A DNA stretch of 64,000 nt, taken from contig NZ_CAAJGM010000241.1 of the NCBI RefSeq assembly GCF_900996235.1, positions 124,001 to 188,000 of the forward strand, read 5' to 3'. Position numbers and translations under genes: made by a program. Below the pieces are notes generated by a model, which saw nothing but the letters and a program-made list of their open reading frames with translations, made no database searches and was not told the origin of the DNA. This DNA comes from Paraburkholderia sp. BCC1885 (GTDB lineage: Bacteria; Pseudomonadota; Gammaproteobacteria; Burkholderiales; Burkholderiaceae). Positions 1 through 9,388 of this stretch are shown here, piece by piece. Each line of letters starts with the position of its first letter. Position 1 is the stretch's first letter.

Positions 1-775
1 GGCCGGCAAGCGATGCCAAGATAATCGCGTTCGCCGCACCGAACAGTGTCACAGAAGCGGTGGCGACGAACATGTCCGCACCATGCGCGAGCCTGTGGCA
101 GATAGAGCGCCAGCAAAGATCCGGTCTTTTCAATAATCCTAAACGCCAGGCGACACCGATGGATAGAAATGCGCCGACGGCGGGTCCTGCAGCCTGAATG
201 GTCGCCGCGATGGCCACGTCGTCGGGGCCGTGCACTAGCAGAAACGTCAACGGTAACGTGACCAGGCGGTTCGCGAACACCATTACGGCGATCACGTAGA
301 ATCGCTCCAGGCCCTGAAACAACCAATACAACGTGAAGACGTTGGCAATAACTGCCAGCCAGGACAGCAGGACCACCGCTCTCGAAGACGCAAGATGCCG
401 ATCAAAGTGCATCAACGCTAACAAGGCGACGAACGACATCAGACAGAGGCCTACCTTCGCACCTGCGATTGACCAGATCAGCTCATTGAGCGCACAGGGA
501 TGGTCGCGGCAATCGACGACCGCTTTCGGTCCGCTCAGGTTAAAGCCCCATTCCGTGAACAGTGTTCCGTATGCGGCAATCGCCATCGCATAGGCCAGAA
601 TACCGAAGTGAGTCGGACCGAGCACGCGCGTTAGGTAAGGAAACGTGGCGAACGATGCCAGGTAATTGCCCACGAACGTTACGATCATCACGAAGACATT
701 TCGCCCAAGGCGTGAGCGTCCTCGTGATTCGCGTCCATCCTGTTCGATGTTTCGCGGTGCGACGGAACCGTTCAT
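1..775 (-). CDS. Polysaccharide flippase (Wzx/RfbX family), 3' part cut by window edge
   Basis: This is the N-terminal 258 residues of an integral membrane flippase of the oligosaccharide/polysaccharide exporter family, which moves undecaprenol-linked repeat units across the inner membrane. The reading frame is open from an ATG at 775 to the window edge. After a short charged N-terminus comes a hydrophobic segment and the family-typical stretch FPYLTRVLGPTHFGILAYA at about residues 43-61, then several further hydrophobic helices. It lies 57 bases downstream of wecC on the same strand, so it is probably the next gene of the EPS operon. The C-terminal helices are outside the window. The family is clear; the sugar unit transported is unknown. 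Confidence 0.8.
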   Translation of the reverse strand, partial: MNGSVAPRNIEQDGRESRGRSRLGRNVFVMIVTFVGNYLASFATFPYLTRVLGPTHFGILAYAMAIAAYGTLFTEWGFNLSGPKAVVDCRDHPCALNELIWSIAGAKVGLCLMSFVALLALMHFDRHLASSRAVVLLSWLAVIANVFTLYWLFQGLERFYVIAVMVFANRLVTLPLTFLLVHGPDDVAIAATIQAAGPAVGAFLSIGVAWRLGLLKRPDLCWRSICHRLAHGADMFVATASVTLFGAANAIILASLAG

Positions 776-832
776 ACGGTGCTCCGCTTAAGCACCGTAC
801 GCGTCTCTGTGACACTTCGCGCTTTCACCCGC

Positions 833-2077
833 TTATCCATGCGACAGCAAGCCGCGCGTATCGATCACCACCTTCGCCTGCAGCCGAACCGGGTCGACCC
901 GCTTGAACTGCGCGTGATCGACCAGAATCACCACCACATCGGCTTCAGAGAGCGCTTCGTTCAGTTCGTAAAGACGCACTTTCCCGTCGAGCGAGTCTGG
1001 CAACTTCCTGATGTTCGGCTCAACCACTACCACCTGCCCAGCAAAGCGCTCCGAGAGTTCGTGCGCGATTTCGAGCGCTGGGCTTTCACGCAAATCGTCG
1101 ATATTCGCTTTGAACGCCAGACCTAGACATGCGATCACCGGCTCACGAAAACGTTTCGCTGCGCGCTCGACCCGATCCATCACATAGCGCGGCTTGTCGT
1201 CATTGACCGTACGTGCTGTGCGAATCAAACGTGCCTGCTCAGGTGCTGAATCCACAATGAACCACGGGTCCACCGCGATGCAATGCCCGCCCACGCCCGG
1301 CCCCGGTTGCAAAATGCTCACGCGTGGATGGCGATTGGCCAGGCGAATCAACTCCCACACGTTGATATCGAGCTGATCGCAGATTAACGACAGTTCGTTC
1401 GCGAATGCGATGTTCACGTCGCGGAATGAGTTTTCGGTGAGCTTGCACATCTCAGCCGTGCGCGCGTCGGTAAGAATGCAGTCGCCTTGCACAAAATTTT
1501 TATACAGCTCCCGAGCTTGATCGCTGCAACGCGGTGTCATGCCGCCGATCACCCGATCATTCTCTACCAGTTCGCGAATCACATGCCCCGGCAAGACGCG
1601 CTCCGGACAATGCGCCACGCGAATGTCCGATTCCTCGCCCCGCTGCTGCGGAAAGGTAAGGTCCGGACGTAGCTCAGCCATCCAGTTCGCCATTTTTTCG
1701 GTAGCGCCTACAGGTGAAGTCGATTCAAGCACGACAAGATCGCCCTTCTTCAGCACAGGCGCAATCGCCCGGCTAGCGGATTCGATATAACTAAGGTCCG
1801 GCTTGAATCCGTCGCTGAACGGCGTCGGCACAGCTATAAGAAATGCATCCGCAGGCTCGGGCGTCAGCGTTGCGCGCAGGTAGCCCTGTGTAACCGCCGC
1901 GTGAACCAGCATATCGAGCTCCGGCTCGACTATATGAATTGAACCTCTGTTGATAGTGTCAACCGCATGCGGATTGGTATCGACGCCAATCACCTGCTTG
2001 CGTCGCGCAGCAAACGCCGCCGCGGTGGGCAAGCCAATGTAGCCGAGTCCGACGACCGAAATGACATTGAAATCCAT
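833..2077 (-). CDS. wecC: UDP-N-acetyl-D-mannosamine dehydrogenase
   Basis: This enzyme oxidises UDP-ManNAc to UDP-ManNAcA with two NAD+, supplying an acidic sugar for surface polysaccharide. The 414-residue protein has the N-terminal Rossmann motif GLGYIGLP (about residues 10-17), the central KLTENSFRDVNIA segment (about 212-224) and the catalytic-cysteine motif GPGVGGHCIAVDP (Cys near 267), all hallmarks of the UDP-glucose/ManNAc dehydrogenase family. Length matches WecC proteins. It follows wecB by about 80 bases on the same strand, and the WecB product is its substrate, which favours WecC over UDP-glucose dehydrogenase. It is part of the EPS operon that ends beyond the left edge. Confidence 0.93.
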   Translation of the reverse strand: MDFNVISVVGLGYIGLPTAAAFAARRKQVIGVDTNPHAVDTINRGSIHIVEPELDMLVHAAVTQGYLRATLTPEPADAFLIAVPTPFSDGFKPDLSYIESASRAIAPVLKKGDLVVLESTSPVGATEKMANWMAELRPDLTFPQQRGEESDIRVAHCPERVLPGHVIRELVENDRVIGGMTPRCSDQARELYKNFVQGDCILTDARTAEMCKLTENSFRDVNIAFANELSLICDQLDINVWELIRLANRHPRVSILQPGPGVGGHCIAVDPWFIVDSAPEQARLIRTARTVNDDKPRYVMDRVERAAKRFREPVIACLGLAFKANIDDLRESPALEIAHELSERFAGQVVVVEPNIRKLPDSLDGKVRLYELNEALSEADVVVILVDHAQFKRVDPVRLQAKVVIDTRGLLSHG

Positions 2078-2156
2078 GACATGTTGCCTTTAATCGTGTT
2101 GTTGAATGTGCTGTTGAACAAGATCGATTTGCGAGTGCATACCGGCAGGCGCCGGC

Positions 2157-3284
2157 TTATGAGGTCGCCGTAAGTATGTTGACGATGCGCTCGGATGCTC
2201 GGCCATCGCCATAAGGATTGACGCCGCGACTCATCGCGTCATATGCAATCGGGTCGTCCAGCAGGCGCAGCACGCCGCTTACAATGGCTTCGGTGTCAGT
2301 GCCAACCAGCTTCACGACGCCGACGTCAACTGCTTCCTGACGCTCAGTGGTCTCGCGCATGACCAGCACAGGCTTGCCAAGTGACGGCGCCTCCTCCTGC
2401 ACGCCACCTGAATCGGTCAAGATCACGTGCGCACGATCCATCAGCAAAACAAACGGCAGATAGTCGAGTGGTTCGATCAGATGGATATTTGGAATGTCGG
2501 TGAGCAAGCGATTCACCGGGCCGCGCACTGCGGGATTCAGATGAACCGGATAGACCACCTCGAGTTCGGGGCGCTCGCGTGCAATCCGCGCCAGCGCGGC
2601 GCAAATTCGTTCGAAGCCGTCGCCAAAGCTTTCGCGCCGATGCCCGGTGACGAGCAGCATACGGTGCGACGGCTTCATAGGCGGCAGACACCGCTCAGCA
2701 GCGGCGCGCAGTTCGGCGTTCTCCGCGAGCATTCCACGCACCTGCAGCAGCGCGTCGATCACGGTATTGCCTGTCACTGCGATTTGCGCATCGGGCGTGC
2801 CTTCCGCCAGCAAGTTCTGACGTGCCCTTTCGGTCGGCGCAAAATGCAGTGTGGCCAGTGCGCCGGTCAGTTTGCGATTGGCCTCCTCGGGCCAAGGCGA
2901 TAACAAATTTCCGGTACGCAGGCCCGCTTCAACGTGCCCAACCGGGATGCGTTGATAGAACGCAGCGAGACTCGCCGCCATGGTCGTAGTGGTATCGCCG
3001 TGCACCAGCACAAGATCCGGCCGGCAGTCGCTTAGCACATCGCGCATGCCAAGCATGATGGCGCTCGTCAGACCATAGAGATCCTGTCCTTGTTTCATCA
3101 CGTTCAGGTCGAAATGCGGCCGAATCTGAAACAGGTCCAGCACCTGATCCAACATCTCCCTATGTTGACCGGTCACGCAGACGAAGCAGTCAATCCCGTC
3201 AGTCTCTTTGAGCTTTTTGACAAGCGACACCATTTTGATGGCTTCGGGTCGAGTCCCAAAGGCAAGCAGTATTCGTTTATTCAT
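2157..3284 (-). CDS. wecB: UDP-N-acetylglucosamine 2-epimerase (non-hydrolysing)
   Basis: Interconverts UDP-GlcNAc and UDP-ManNAc, the step before WecC. The ATG at 3284 is chosen because the family's conserved start, ILLAFGTRPEAIKM, follows at once; the 43 codons further upstream in frame have no family character. The 375-residue protein shows VHGDTTTTMAASLAAFY, GHVEAGLRT and the C-terminal SGGVQEEAPSLGKPVLVMR nucleotide-binding segment of GT-B type epimerases. It is followed by wecC. A gap of about 125 bases separates it from the upstream tyrosine kinase gene; no terminator is visible there, so it is probably in the same transcript. Confidence 0.93.
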   Translation of the reverse strand: MNKRILLAFGTRPEAIKMVSLVKKLKETDGIDCFVCVTGQHREMLDQVLDLFQIRPHFDLNVMKQGQDLYGLTSAIMLGMRDVLSDCRPDLVLVHGDTTTTMAASLAAFYQRIPVGHVEAGLRTGNLLSPWPEEANRKLTGALATLHFAPTERARQNLLAEGTPDAQIAVTGNTVIDALLQVRGMLAENAELRAAAERCLPPMKPSHRMLLVTGHRRESFGDGFERICAALARIARERPELEVVYPVHLNPAVRGPVNRLLTDIPNIHLIEPLDYLPFVLLMDRAHVILTDSGGVQEEAPSLGKPVLVMRETTERQEAVDVGVVKLVGTDTEAIVSGVLRLLDDPIAYDAMSRGVNPYGDGRASERIVNILTATS

Positions 3285-3409
3285 TGAGGTACGAAGGCAA
3301 GAAGGATCCACACCTTCCGATGCCAAGGTTGGCGGCAGGTTGGCTTTTTCCATCTGATGTAGTAAGCGGTGCTGTGATGAGCGGGAATCGATTAATCGAC
3401 ACCAGTCCA

Positions 3410-5689
3410 TCACCGACCTCTCTTCACGCGTAGCGCATCGCCGATACGTCGGAACAGACCGCGCTTTTGCGGCGTGACGCCGTAGTCGTAGCTCGTATAC
3501 CGATAGTCACCGTGTTTGCTGCCATATGCATAGCGCGCCGATCGCACCGGCAGGCCGTTCAGGACTACTCCGGTCGGCTTCGCCCCGCCCGCCCGCAGCC
3601 GCTTGATCGATTCGTTCAGATCGCCGATACGGGTTTCGCCCGCGCGCGCCACCAGCAATACCGTGCCGGCGTGTTTGCCAAGCACCGCTGCATCGTCGAC
3701 AGCCAGCATCGGGGGCGCATCGATCAGCACATAATCGTAGTTGTCACGCAGCATCTCGACCAACCGACCGGTGCGCTCCGACAGCAGCAATTCCGCAGGA
3801 TTCGGCGCCGTCGTACCGGCCGCAACAAAGTCGAGGCGTGGCTGCGCGATCCGTTGCACGGTCTGGTGATCGGCCTCTTTGCCCGCAATTAAATCGGATA
3901 GTCCCGGCATGCGCCCAACGCCAAAATACTGATTCAGATAACCGCGGCGCAGATCACCGTCGATTATCACCACCCGTTTTCCCGTCGATGCCAGCACGCC
4001 ACCGAGATTGGCGGTCACGAACGATTTGCCCACACCAGGCGCTGCCCCCGTAACCAGCACGACCTTGCTCAGATCGCTCAGCATGGAAAACTGCAGGGCT
4101 GTGCGCAGACTGCGCAGACTTTCGACCGCCTGATCCTGCGGCGCTTCCGTAGCAAGCAGTTGTACGTGACCCGGCCGGTCGGCCAACCGTTTGTGAAGTT
4201 CCTTTTGAGCAATCGACATCGGAATGGACGCGAAGACGCCCAACCCGGTGCCCCGTTCAATCTCATCGGCAGTGGTTACGCCAGCAAACAGCAATTCGCG
4301 CACGAATGCGAACACGAGGCCCAGCACCAGCCCGACCACGGTTGCGCCAGCAATCACGACCGGACGGTTCGGTTTTACGGGCTGATCCGCCACAATTGGG
4401 CTGTCGATCAGGCGCACACTTCCCACCTTGCCGGCCTTGACGAGCTGCAGTTGCTGCGAGTTGTTCAGAAGTGCCGTATAAAGATCCGTGTCGACCTTGA
4501 CGTCGAGCGTCAATTCGGCTGCATCCCGCTCGATATCCGGCAATCGTCGTAAAGATCCTTCCATCACGTCTTGCTGCTGGCGCAGAATGCCGATCTGCCT
4601 GTCGAGCGCGACGATGTCCGGATGTTCATCGTTGAAGCGTGTAGCGAGTTCAGCGCGCTTTTGCTGCAGCATCAGCAATTGCGTTTTCGCATCCGCGCCT
4701 TGCTGAAGCGCGAGCTTCGCTTCCTCCGAAAGATCGACCGTGCCGCGCTGGTTGCGCATCGTCGTGTAGCGCTGCTCTGCATCTCGAAGTTGCTTCAGGA
4801 GCACCGGCAACTGCGTGTTGAGAAATGAAAGCGACTGGGCTGCGTCGGCGGACTTGCGCTCGATGTTCTGGCGCACGTATTGGTTCCCGACTTCCTGCAA
4901 TGTACGGCTGACCTTCTCGGAATCACCGTCGGTCAGCGTCGCGACGATCACGCCCGACTGCTTGACCTTCTCCTGGACGTCGAGATTGCTCTGCAGAGTG
5001 GCGATCGTGTCAACGCGCGAGTTACGGATCAGCTTAAACCGGGTTCCGGGTTGTGCATTGAACGACGTTACCTGGAGGACAATGGGACCGTAACCGGTAC
5101 TGAAGGTCGATGCGACGCCTACCTGGCCGTGTACTGGTTGATCAAGATCGGAACCGGAGAGTCGATAGCGGCCATCCGCTTCCATTGTCAGCGAGAACTT
5201 GTCGCCTTCGATCTCCTTGGGCACATCAAAGCGCGCAACGTCCACACTTTCTTGCCCCCAGGCATAGCCGCCGATTCCCAGCACGCCCGGCCGCGTGATG
5301 CCCGTGTTGAAACGCGACACGAATTCGCCCACAAGCGGAAAGCGCTTCGGCGATGCATCGATGTAGAGCCGCAATGCATCGACCGAACGCGCGACAACCA
5401 GGCGCGAGGTAATAATCTGCGCCTCGGCCGCAGCCGACGATTTGACGTCGAACAGTGACGACACCGTACCCAGCAGGCTGCTCGCCGCTGCATCAGGGCT
5501 GTCCTCCACCTGTACAAGAATGTCCGCCTGATATTGCGGATGCGAAAGAAATGCCCACGTTACGCCAAGTAAGGCGAATACTGCCGTGATCAACAGGATC
5601 GACCAGCGGTTCGACACGATCGTGTCGATGACGGTGACGAGATCGAGCTCGTCCTGTGTATCGGGGCGGTCCCCAGCGGCAGATGACAT
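3410..5689 (-). CDS. wzc: Polysaccharide copolymerase / tyrosine autokinase (Wzc/BceF-like)
   Basis: This 759-residue inner-membrane protein combines a Wzz chain-length domain with a cytoplasmic BY-kinase. A transmembrane segment near residues 30-48, a long periplasmic region with coiled-coil character (about 270-400) and a second membrane segment near 442-465 precede the kinase. The kinase has Walker A GAAPGVGKS (about 548-556), Walker A' VVIIDGDLRRG and Walker B VLIDAPP. The C-terminus is a tyrosine cluster (ARYAYGSKHGDYRYTSYDYG), the usual autophosphorylation tail. It controls chain length and export with Wza, and Wzb encoded just upstream should dephosphorylate it. Confidence 0.93.
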   Translation of the reverse strand: MSSAAGDRPDTQDELDLVTVIDTIVSNRWSILLITAVFALLGVTWAFLSHPQYQADILVQVEDSPDAAASSLLGTVSSLFDVKSSAAAEAQIITSRLVVARSVDALRLYIDASPKRFPLVGEFVSRFNTGITRPGVLGIGGYAWGQESVDVARFDVPKEIEGDKFSLTMEADGRYRLSGSDLDQPVHGQVGVASTFSTGYGPIVLQVTSFNAQPGTRFKLIRNSRVDTIATLQSNLDVQEKVKQSGVIVATLTDGDSEKVSRTLQEVGNQYVRQNIERKSADAAQSLSFLNTQLPVLLKQLRDAEQRYTTMRNQRGTVDLSEEAKLALQQGADAKTQLLMLQQKRAELATRFNDEHPDIVALDRQIGILRQQQDVMEGSLRRLPDIERDAAELTLDVKVDTDLYTALLNNSQQLQLVKAGKVGSVRLIDSPIVADQPVKPNRPVVIAGATVVGLVLGLVFAFVRELLFAGVTTADEIERGTGLGVFASIPMSIAQKELHKRLADRPGHVQLLATEAPQDQAVESLRSLRTALQFSMLSDLSKVVLVTGAAPGVGKSFVTANLGGVLASTGKRVVIIDGDLRRGYLNQYFGVGRMPGLSDLIAGKEADHQTVQRIAQPRLDFVAAGTTAPNPAELLLSERTGRLVEMLRDNYDYVLIDAPPMLAVDDAAVLGKHAGTVLLVARAGETRIGDLNESIKRLRAGGAKPTGVVLNGLPVRSARYAYGSKHGDYRYTSYDYGVTPQKRGLFRRIGDALRVKRGR

Positions 5690-5832
5690 GGCAAATTAGT
5701 GACAAAAAAAGACCGGCGTGCGGCGTGCACATTCCGGAGTTAGCGGGCGGACAAATCGGCCGCGGGCCCTGCGTGTTCGTGGGTGTCGTTGATGCAGGGG
5801 TTCTGCGTTGCTGTCGCGTTACAGTGCCCCTC

Positions 5833-6267
5833 TCAGGACGCCAGACGACTTATTACATCGAGCCAGCGCGAAACTCCTCGTTCGATCTGCGCCACGGATG
5901 TATCGAAGGTGGCACGATCCTGCCGGTACGGATCGACTACATCGAGGTCGTCGCAGAGACGATAGACGCGTCCTCTCGCGAATGGGTACGCCGTCTCGAT
6001 GTACTCGCGCTGTGCCTGTGTCATCGTCAAGACAAGCTGCGCTTCGCGAACGACTTGCAGGTTCAACGCCATCGCACTGTGTCCGCGCAGATCGATTCCG
6101 CGCACATCCATTAACTCGACAGCGACAGGGTCTGCGCCATGCCCCAGCAACGCACCCGTTCCTGCGGAAACCACCGTCGCACGCGGCAACTCACGCGCAA
6201 ACAGCGCGCGCGCGATTGGGCTACGGCAGATGTTGCCTTCGCAGATGATGAGGAGGTTGTCGATCAC
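5833..6267 (-). CDS. wzb: Low-molecular-weight protein-tyrosine phosphatase
   Basis: Cytoplasmic phosphatase that removes phosphate from the tyrosine tail of the Wzc-type kinase. The 144-residue protein carries the P-loop CEGNICRS (C-X5-R-S, from Cys9) at its N-terminus and the general-acid loop DPYRQD near residue 115, the standard LMW-PTP arrangement. Translation starts at GTG 6267; the GTG overlaps the TGA stop of wza as GTGA, indicating translational coupling. The kinase gene follows 143 bases downstream. The same family includes arsenate reductases (see 25257), but the context makes Wzb the clear choice. Confidence 0.93.
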   Translation of the reverse strand: MIDNLLIICEGNICRSPIARALFARELPRATVVSAGTGALLGHGADPVAVELMDVRGIDLRGHSAMALNLQVVREAQLVLTMTQAQREYIETAYPFARGRVYRLCDDLDVVDPYRQDRATFDTSVAQIERGVSRWLDVISRLAS

Positions 6268-7454
6268 TTGGCCACCACTCCCGCAGTCAAACCAGCGTTA
6301 ATCAGCGGCATCAGCAAGCTCAAAACACGGTTGAAGCGCACCAGACCGCTGCCGTCGACATAGACCACATCTTTCGGCTGCAGATCGAACTCTTTGGCGA
6401 TCAACATGGCCACCGGAGAGCGACCGTCGAGGTGAAACACCTGCGGCGTGCCGTTTAGCGAGCCACGAATCACGAACATCTGAGCGGCGTCGGCCGTGCT
6501 CGAATTAACGCTGCCTGCTTGCGACAGCGCGTCAGCAAGCGTGATGCGACCGGTTCGGCGGGGGATGGCCGACACCGGTTTGTTGACCTCGCCCATCACG
6601 TACACGTCGTTCTCGTCGCGCGGCACCACACGCAGCAAATCGCCCGCCTTAAGATACAGGCGCGACGGACTCACCCCTTGAGCAAGCATTTCCGTCAGGT
6701 TGACCGGATGAGATACGCCGTTGCGCACCAGCACGAGATTGCTCTGGTCGGCCGTGTCGCTAAAGCCGCCGGCCCGGCTGACTGCTTCATACAGCGTCAT
6801 CGGCACGTCGTTCACTGCGAGTACGCCGGGGCTATGCACCTCGCCGTCCACGTACACCTCGTGCGCACGGTACGAAGACATGCGCACCGTCACCTGCGGC
6901 TTAACAAAGTATTTCGCCAACGCTGCCGTCAAACGGCGTTGTACCTCGTCGGTACGCAGACCGGCCACGGCTATCGTGCCGGCATACGGGAAGGAAAGGT
7001 TGCCGCTTTGATCGACCACGAAGCCAGCCATAGGATCGCCCGGGTGCGACGAAGACTGTGTCTGCGATGTGCCGAGCGCCGCAGCAAACTCGGGGTGGTC
7101 CCAGACGACAATCTGCAATACATCGCCGGCACCGATCGTGTACGCCTGCGGCGCCTCCGACAACAGCTGGGCCTGTTGCAATTGCCGCTGTGCTTTCGAT
7201 TCGAGCATGCGTTTGAGCAGCGTGCCGTCGATTTCGGTCACCGGAATCTCCGGTGTACTTTGCGTGGCATTGGTCGAGGCTGCAACTGTCGTTGCGCCGC
7301 CGGTTTGCGCGGTGGCCGCCGCGGCGTTGCCGCTGACTGGCGAAGTGTCCATGCGCATGCCCGGCGCGACTGCGCAGGCGGACAGCAGCGTCGCGATTGC
7401 TGCCATCAAGAGCCCTTGACGACCAATGGCCCGGGTATGGGTCACAGCTAACAT
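6264..7454 (-). CDS. wza: Outer-membrane polysaccharide export lipoprotein
   Basis: Forms the outer-membrane exit channel for EPS. The ATG at 7454 is preferred because it gives a normal lipoprotein signal: a basic N-terminus, a hydrophobic core and the lipobox LLSAC before AVAPGMRMD. The mature part contains the polysaccharide-export motif YTIGAGDVLQIVVWDHPE, then VDQSGNLSFPYAGTI and two SLBB-type repeats (VYVDGEVHSPGVLAV and VYVMGEVNKPVSAIP). Length is 396 residues, usual for Wza. It follows the priming transferase by 73 bases and overlaps wzb by the GTGA stop-start. Confidence 0.93.
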   Translation of the reverse strand: MLAVTHTRAIGRQGLLMAAIATLLSACAVAPGMRMDTSPVSGNAAAATAQTGGATTVAASTNATQSTPEIPVTEIDGTLLKRMLESKAQRQLQQAQLLSEAPQAYTIGAGDVLQIVVWDHPEFAAALGTSQTQSSSHPGDPMAGFVVDQSGNLSFPYAGTIAVAGLRTDEVQRRLTAALAKYFVKPQVTVRMSSYRAHEVYVDGEVHSPGVLAVNDVPMTLYEAVSRAGGFSDTADQSNLVLVRNGVSHPVNLTEMLAQGVSPSRLYLKAGDLLRVVPRDENDVYVMGEVNKPVSAIPRRTGRITLADALSQAGSVNSSTADAAQMFVIRGSLNGTPQVFHLDGRSPVAMLIAKEFDLQPKDVVYVDGSGLVRFNRVLSLLMPLINAGLTAGVVAK

Positions 7455-7527
7455 CCTGTTCAACCTGTTTCGTAAGTTAATTGCACTTCTTTCGTTACCC
7501 GCATAATCATGGGCGTAGAAACGTGCC

Positions 7528-8943
7528 TCAATACGCATTGCGATGCGTGAATCCTTTCATTACCGTTGCGGCCACGATTCGCATATCCAGTCCAAATGAC
7601 CAGTTCCGTAAGTAGTACAGATCATGCTCGACGCGGCCTTGCATCTTTTCGACTCGATCGGTCTCACCGCGAAATCCATTGACCTGCGCCCAGCCGGTAA
7701 TACCCGGCTTGATGCGATACCGGTGAATATATCCATCGACGATCTTCTGATAATGATCATCGTGTTCAATTGCATGCGGGCGTGGCCCAACCACCGACAT
7801 TTCGCCACGTAGCACATTCAGAAACTGCGGCAGTTCGTCGAGACTCGTGCGCCGCAGAAAACTCCCCACCCGGGTAATTCGCGGATCGTTTCGCGTGGCT
7901 TGCCGGATCACACCGGCTTCTTCGACGTGCGCACGCATGGTGCGAAACTTGAAGATCCGGAAGACCTTGCCGTCAGCGCCTTTGCGCCGCTGCGTAAACA
8001 ACACCGGTCCTTTTGATGACAACTTCACCGCTATGGCAATAGCAGCTAACAGCGGCGACAATGCGATAAGCGCAATTGCCGCAAAAAGCCGGTCGAACGC
8101 CGCCTTTTGCAGACGTGCCCGAACCGATAAAGGTGAAGCCATCAGGTTGATGGCCGGCGCGCCTATCAGGTCGACCATCTCGCCGTCGAACATGGCGAGG
8201 CTCGGCACGTCAGGAATGAAGCGGAGATTGACGAGGTCGCCACCGAACTCGTCCAGCATGCGCAAAACGGTCGCCTCGTCGGACATTGACAAGGCCAGCC
8301 ACACCTCCGCCACGTGTTCGGCGCGCACCCATGCGGCGAACTCATCCAGCCGGCGATACACCCGCATATCACGCTGAGCAGGCTCGATACCACCCGGGGT
8401 GACAAATACACCTACTGCGCGAAAGCCCGAGGCCGGAGATGCCGCGACGTTGCCCAGCACCTGCTCAAGATGCGCGCCGGCGCCGACAACCGCGACAGTC
8501 CGCAGGTTTCGCCCCGCACGCCGCAGTCTGGCCAGAGCCGCGTACAACACCGAACGCGACACGACCAGACCAACAGCCGTGCTAACGGTCCATGAGGAGA
8601 ACCAGACACGCGAAACGGCCGTGGTGCGATGAAGCGCAAACATCAACGCCAAACCGCTGACTTGCACCAGAATCCACGCCAGCGAAAGCCTGCTCGCCAG
8701 TCCTATCTTTGAGCGCCCTCGCCACGAGCCGTACACCCCAAATGCAGGAAACAGTACGACTGCGAACGCGACGGCAAACGCTACAAATGCCCCTTCCGCA
8801 ATTGAATGCGTAACGTGAACAAACGGAAAGAACGATGCGGCAACAGCACCTGACGCAATCAGTAAGATGTCGAGCAATCGGGCGAGAACTTTTTCGAGTT
8901 CCAGCGAGTCGCGCCCACCCCATTGTCGAATGGCGGTATGCAT
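7528..8943 (-). CDS. Undecaprenyl-phosphate glucose phosphotransferase (WcaJ/BceB-like)
   Basis: This integral membrane enzyme transfers a hexose-1-phosphate to undecaprenyl phosphate, the first step of repeat-unit assembly. The ATG at 8943 is chosen over an upstream in-frame start because an AGAAGGAT ribosome-binding site precedes it. The 471-residue protein has about four N-terminal membrane helices, a CoA-binding-like middle region and the C-terminal bacterial sugar transferase domain, with KGPVLFTQRRKG, FKFRTM, SLDELPQFLNVLRGEMS and VGPRPH, ending near KPGITGWAQVNG. It is the first gene of the EPS operon. Glucose as the sugar is inferred from the family. Confidence 0.92.
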   Translation of the reverse strand: MHTAIRQWGGRDSLELEKVLARLLDILLIASGAVAASFFPFVHVTHSIAEGAFVAFAVAFAVVLFPAFGVYGSWRGRSKIGLASRLSLAWILVQVSGLALMFALHRTTAVSRVWFSSWTVSTAVGLVVSRSVLYAALARLRRAGRNLRTVAVVGAGAHLEQVLGNVAASPASGFRAVGVFVTPGGIEPAQRDMRVYRRLDEFAAWVRAEHVAEVWLALSMSDEATVLRMLDEFGGDLVNLRFIPDVPSLAMFDGEMVDLIGAPAINLMASPLSVRARLQKAAFDRLFAAIALIALSPLLAAIAIAVKLSSKGPVLFTQRRKGADGKVFRIFKFRTMRAHVEEAGVIRQATRNDPRITRVGSFLRRTSLDELPQFLNVLRGEMSVVGPRPHAIEHDDHYQKIVDGYIHRYRIKPGITGWAQVNGFRGETDRVEKMQGRVEHDLYYLRNWSFGLDMRIVAATVMKGFTHRNAY

Positions 8944-9388
8944 GTATTGCCGCCTATCCTTCTCGCAGCAGGTTAGCTGCACCGGGTTCCGGCGCAATCG
9001 CTAACCACTGCATATCCAATTTAACCGCTACAAATCTACTTTCCATGTGACCGAAAAACATTGCTTCCCGCTTTACCGAATAGCTGCGTAAAAGGCTGTC
9101 ACGCAGGCTACTCGAGCGACGTCACAGTGTTGAAGAGTGTATTTTGCACCGGACCTCCGGCTGAAAGGCCTAGGAAGTTTCCCAAACAACGGACATCCAA
9201 TCTGAACAATTTAGGAGAAGGCGATATGCGATCACGCGGTGCCTGACGCTCGTTGCGAAAATCGCACCATCTCTGTGTTAACGCGTAAAACGTGCGGCAA
9301 CCACGTAATTCGACTCAAACGTGGATTGTCTAAAGTCCGGTGTCTCATTATTCTTCGGGGAGCCTTTATCGCAAATCGAAGACACTCC
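8944..9388. other. Intergenic region between EPS operon and MFS gene
   Basis: A 445-base spacer between the divergent EPS operon and the MFS transporter at 9389, visibly richer in A+T than its flanks. It should contain promoters for both directions, but I cannot place convincing -35/-10 pairs. It contains a six-codon open frame with a very strong ribosome-binding site (9226-9246, listed separately). No other coding signal is seen. Confidence 0.5.
9226..9246 (+). other. Six-codon minigene or gene-start remnant with strong RBS
   Basis: TTTAGGAGAAGGCGAT stands directly before an ATG at 9226, an almost ideal Shine-Dalgarno arrangement, but the frame encodes only MRSRGA before TGA. It could be a leader peptide for the MFS gene 140 bases downstream, or the surviving 5' end of a lost gene. 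No attenuator-like hairpin is evident immediately after it, so neither reading is certain. Confidence 0.35.
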
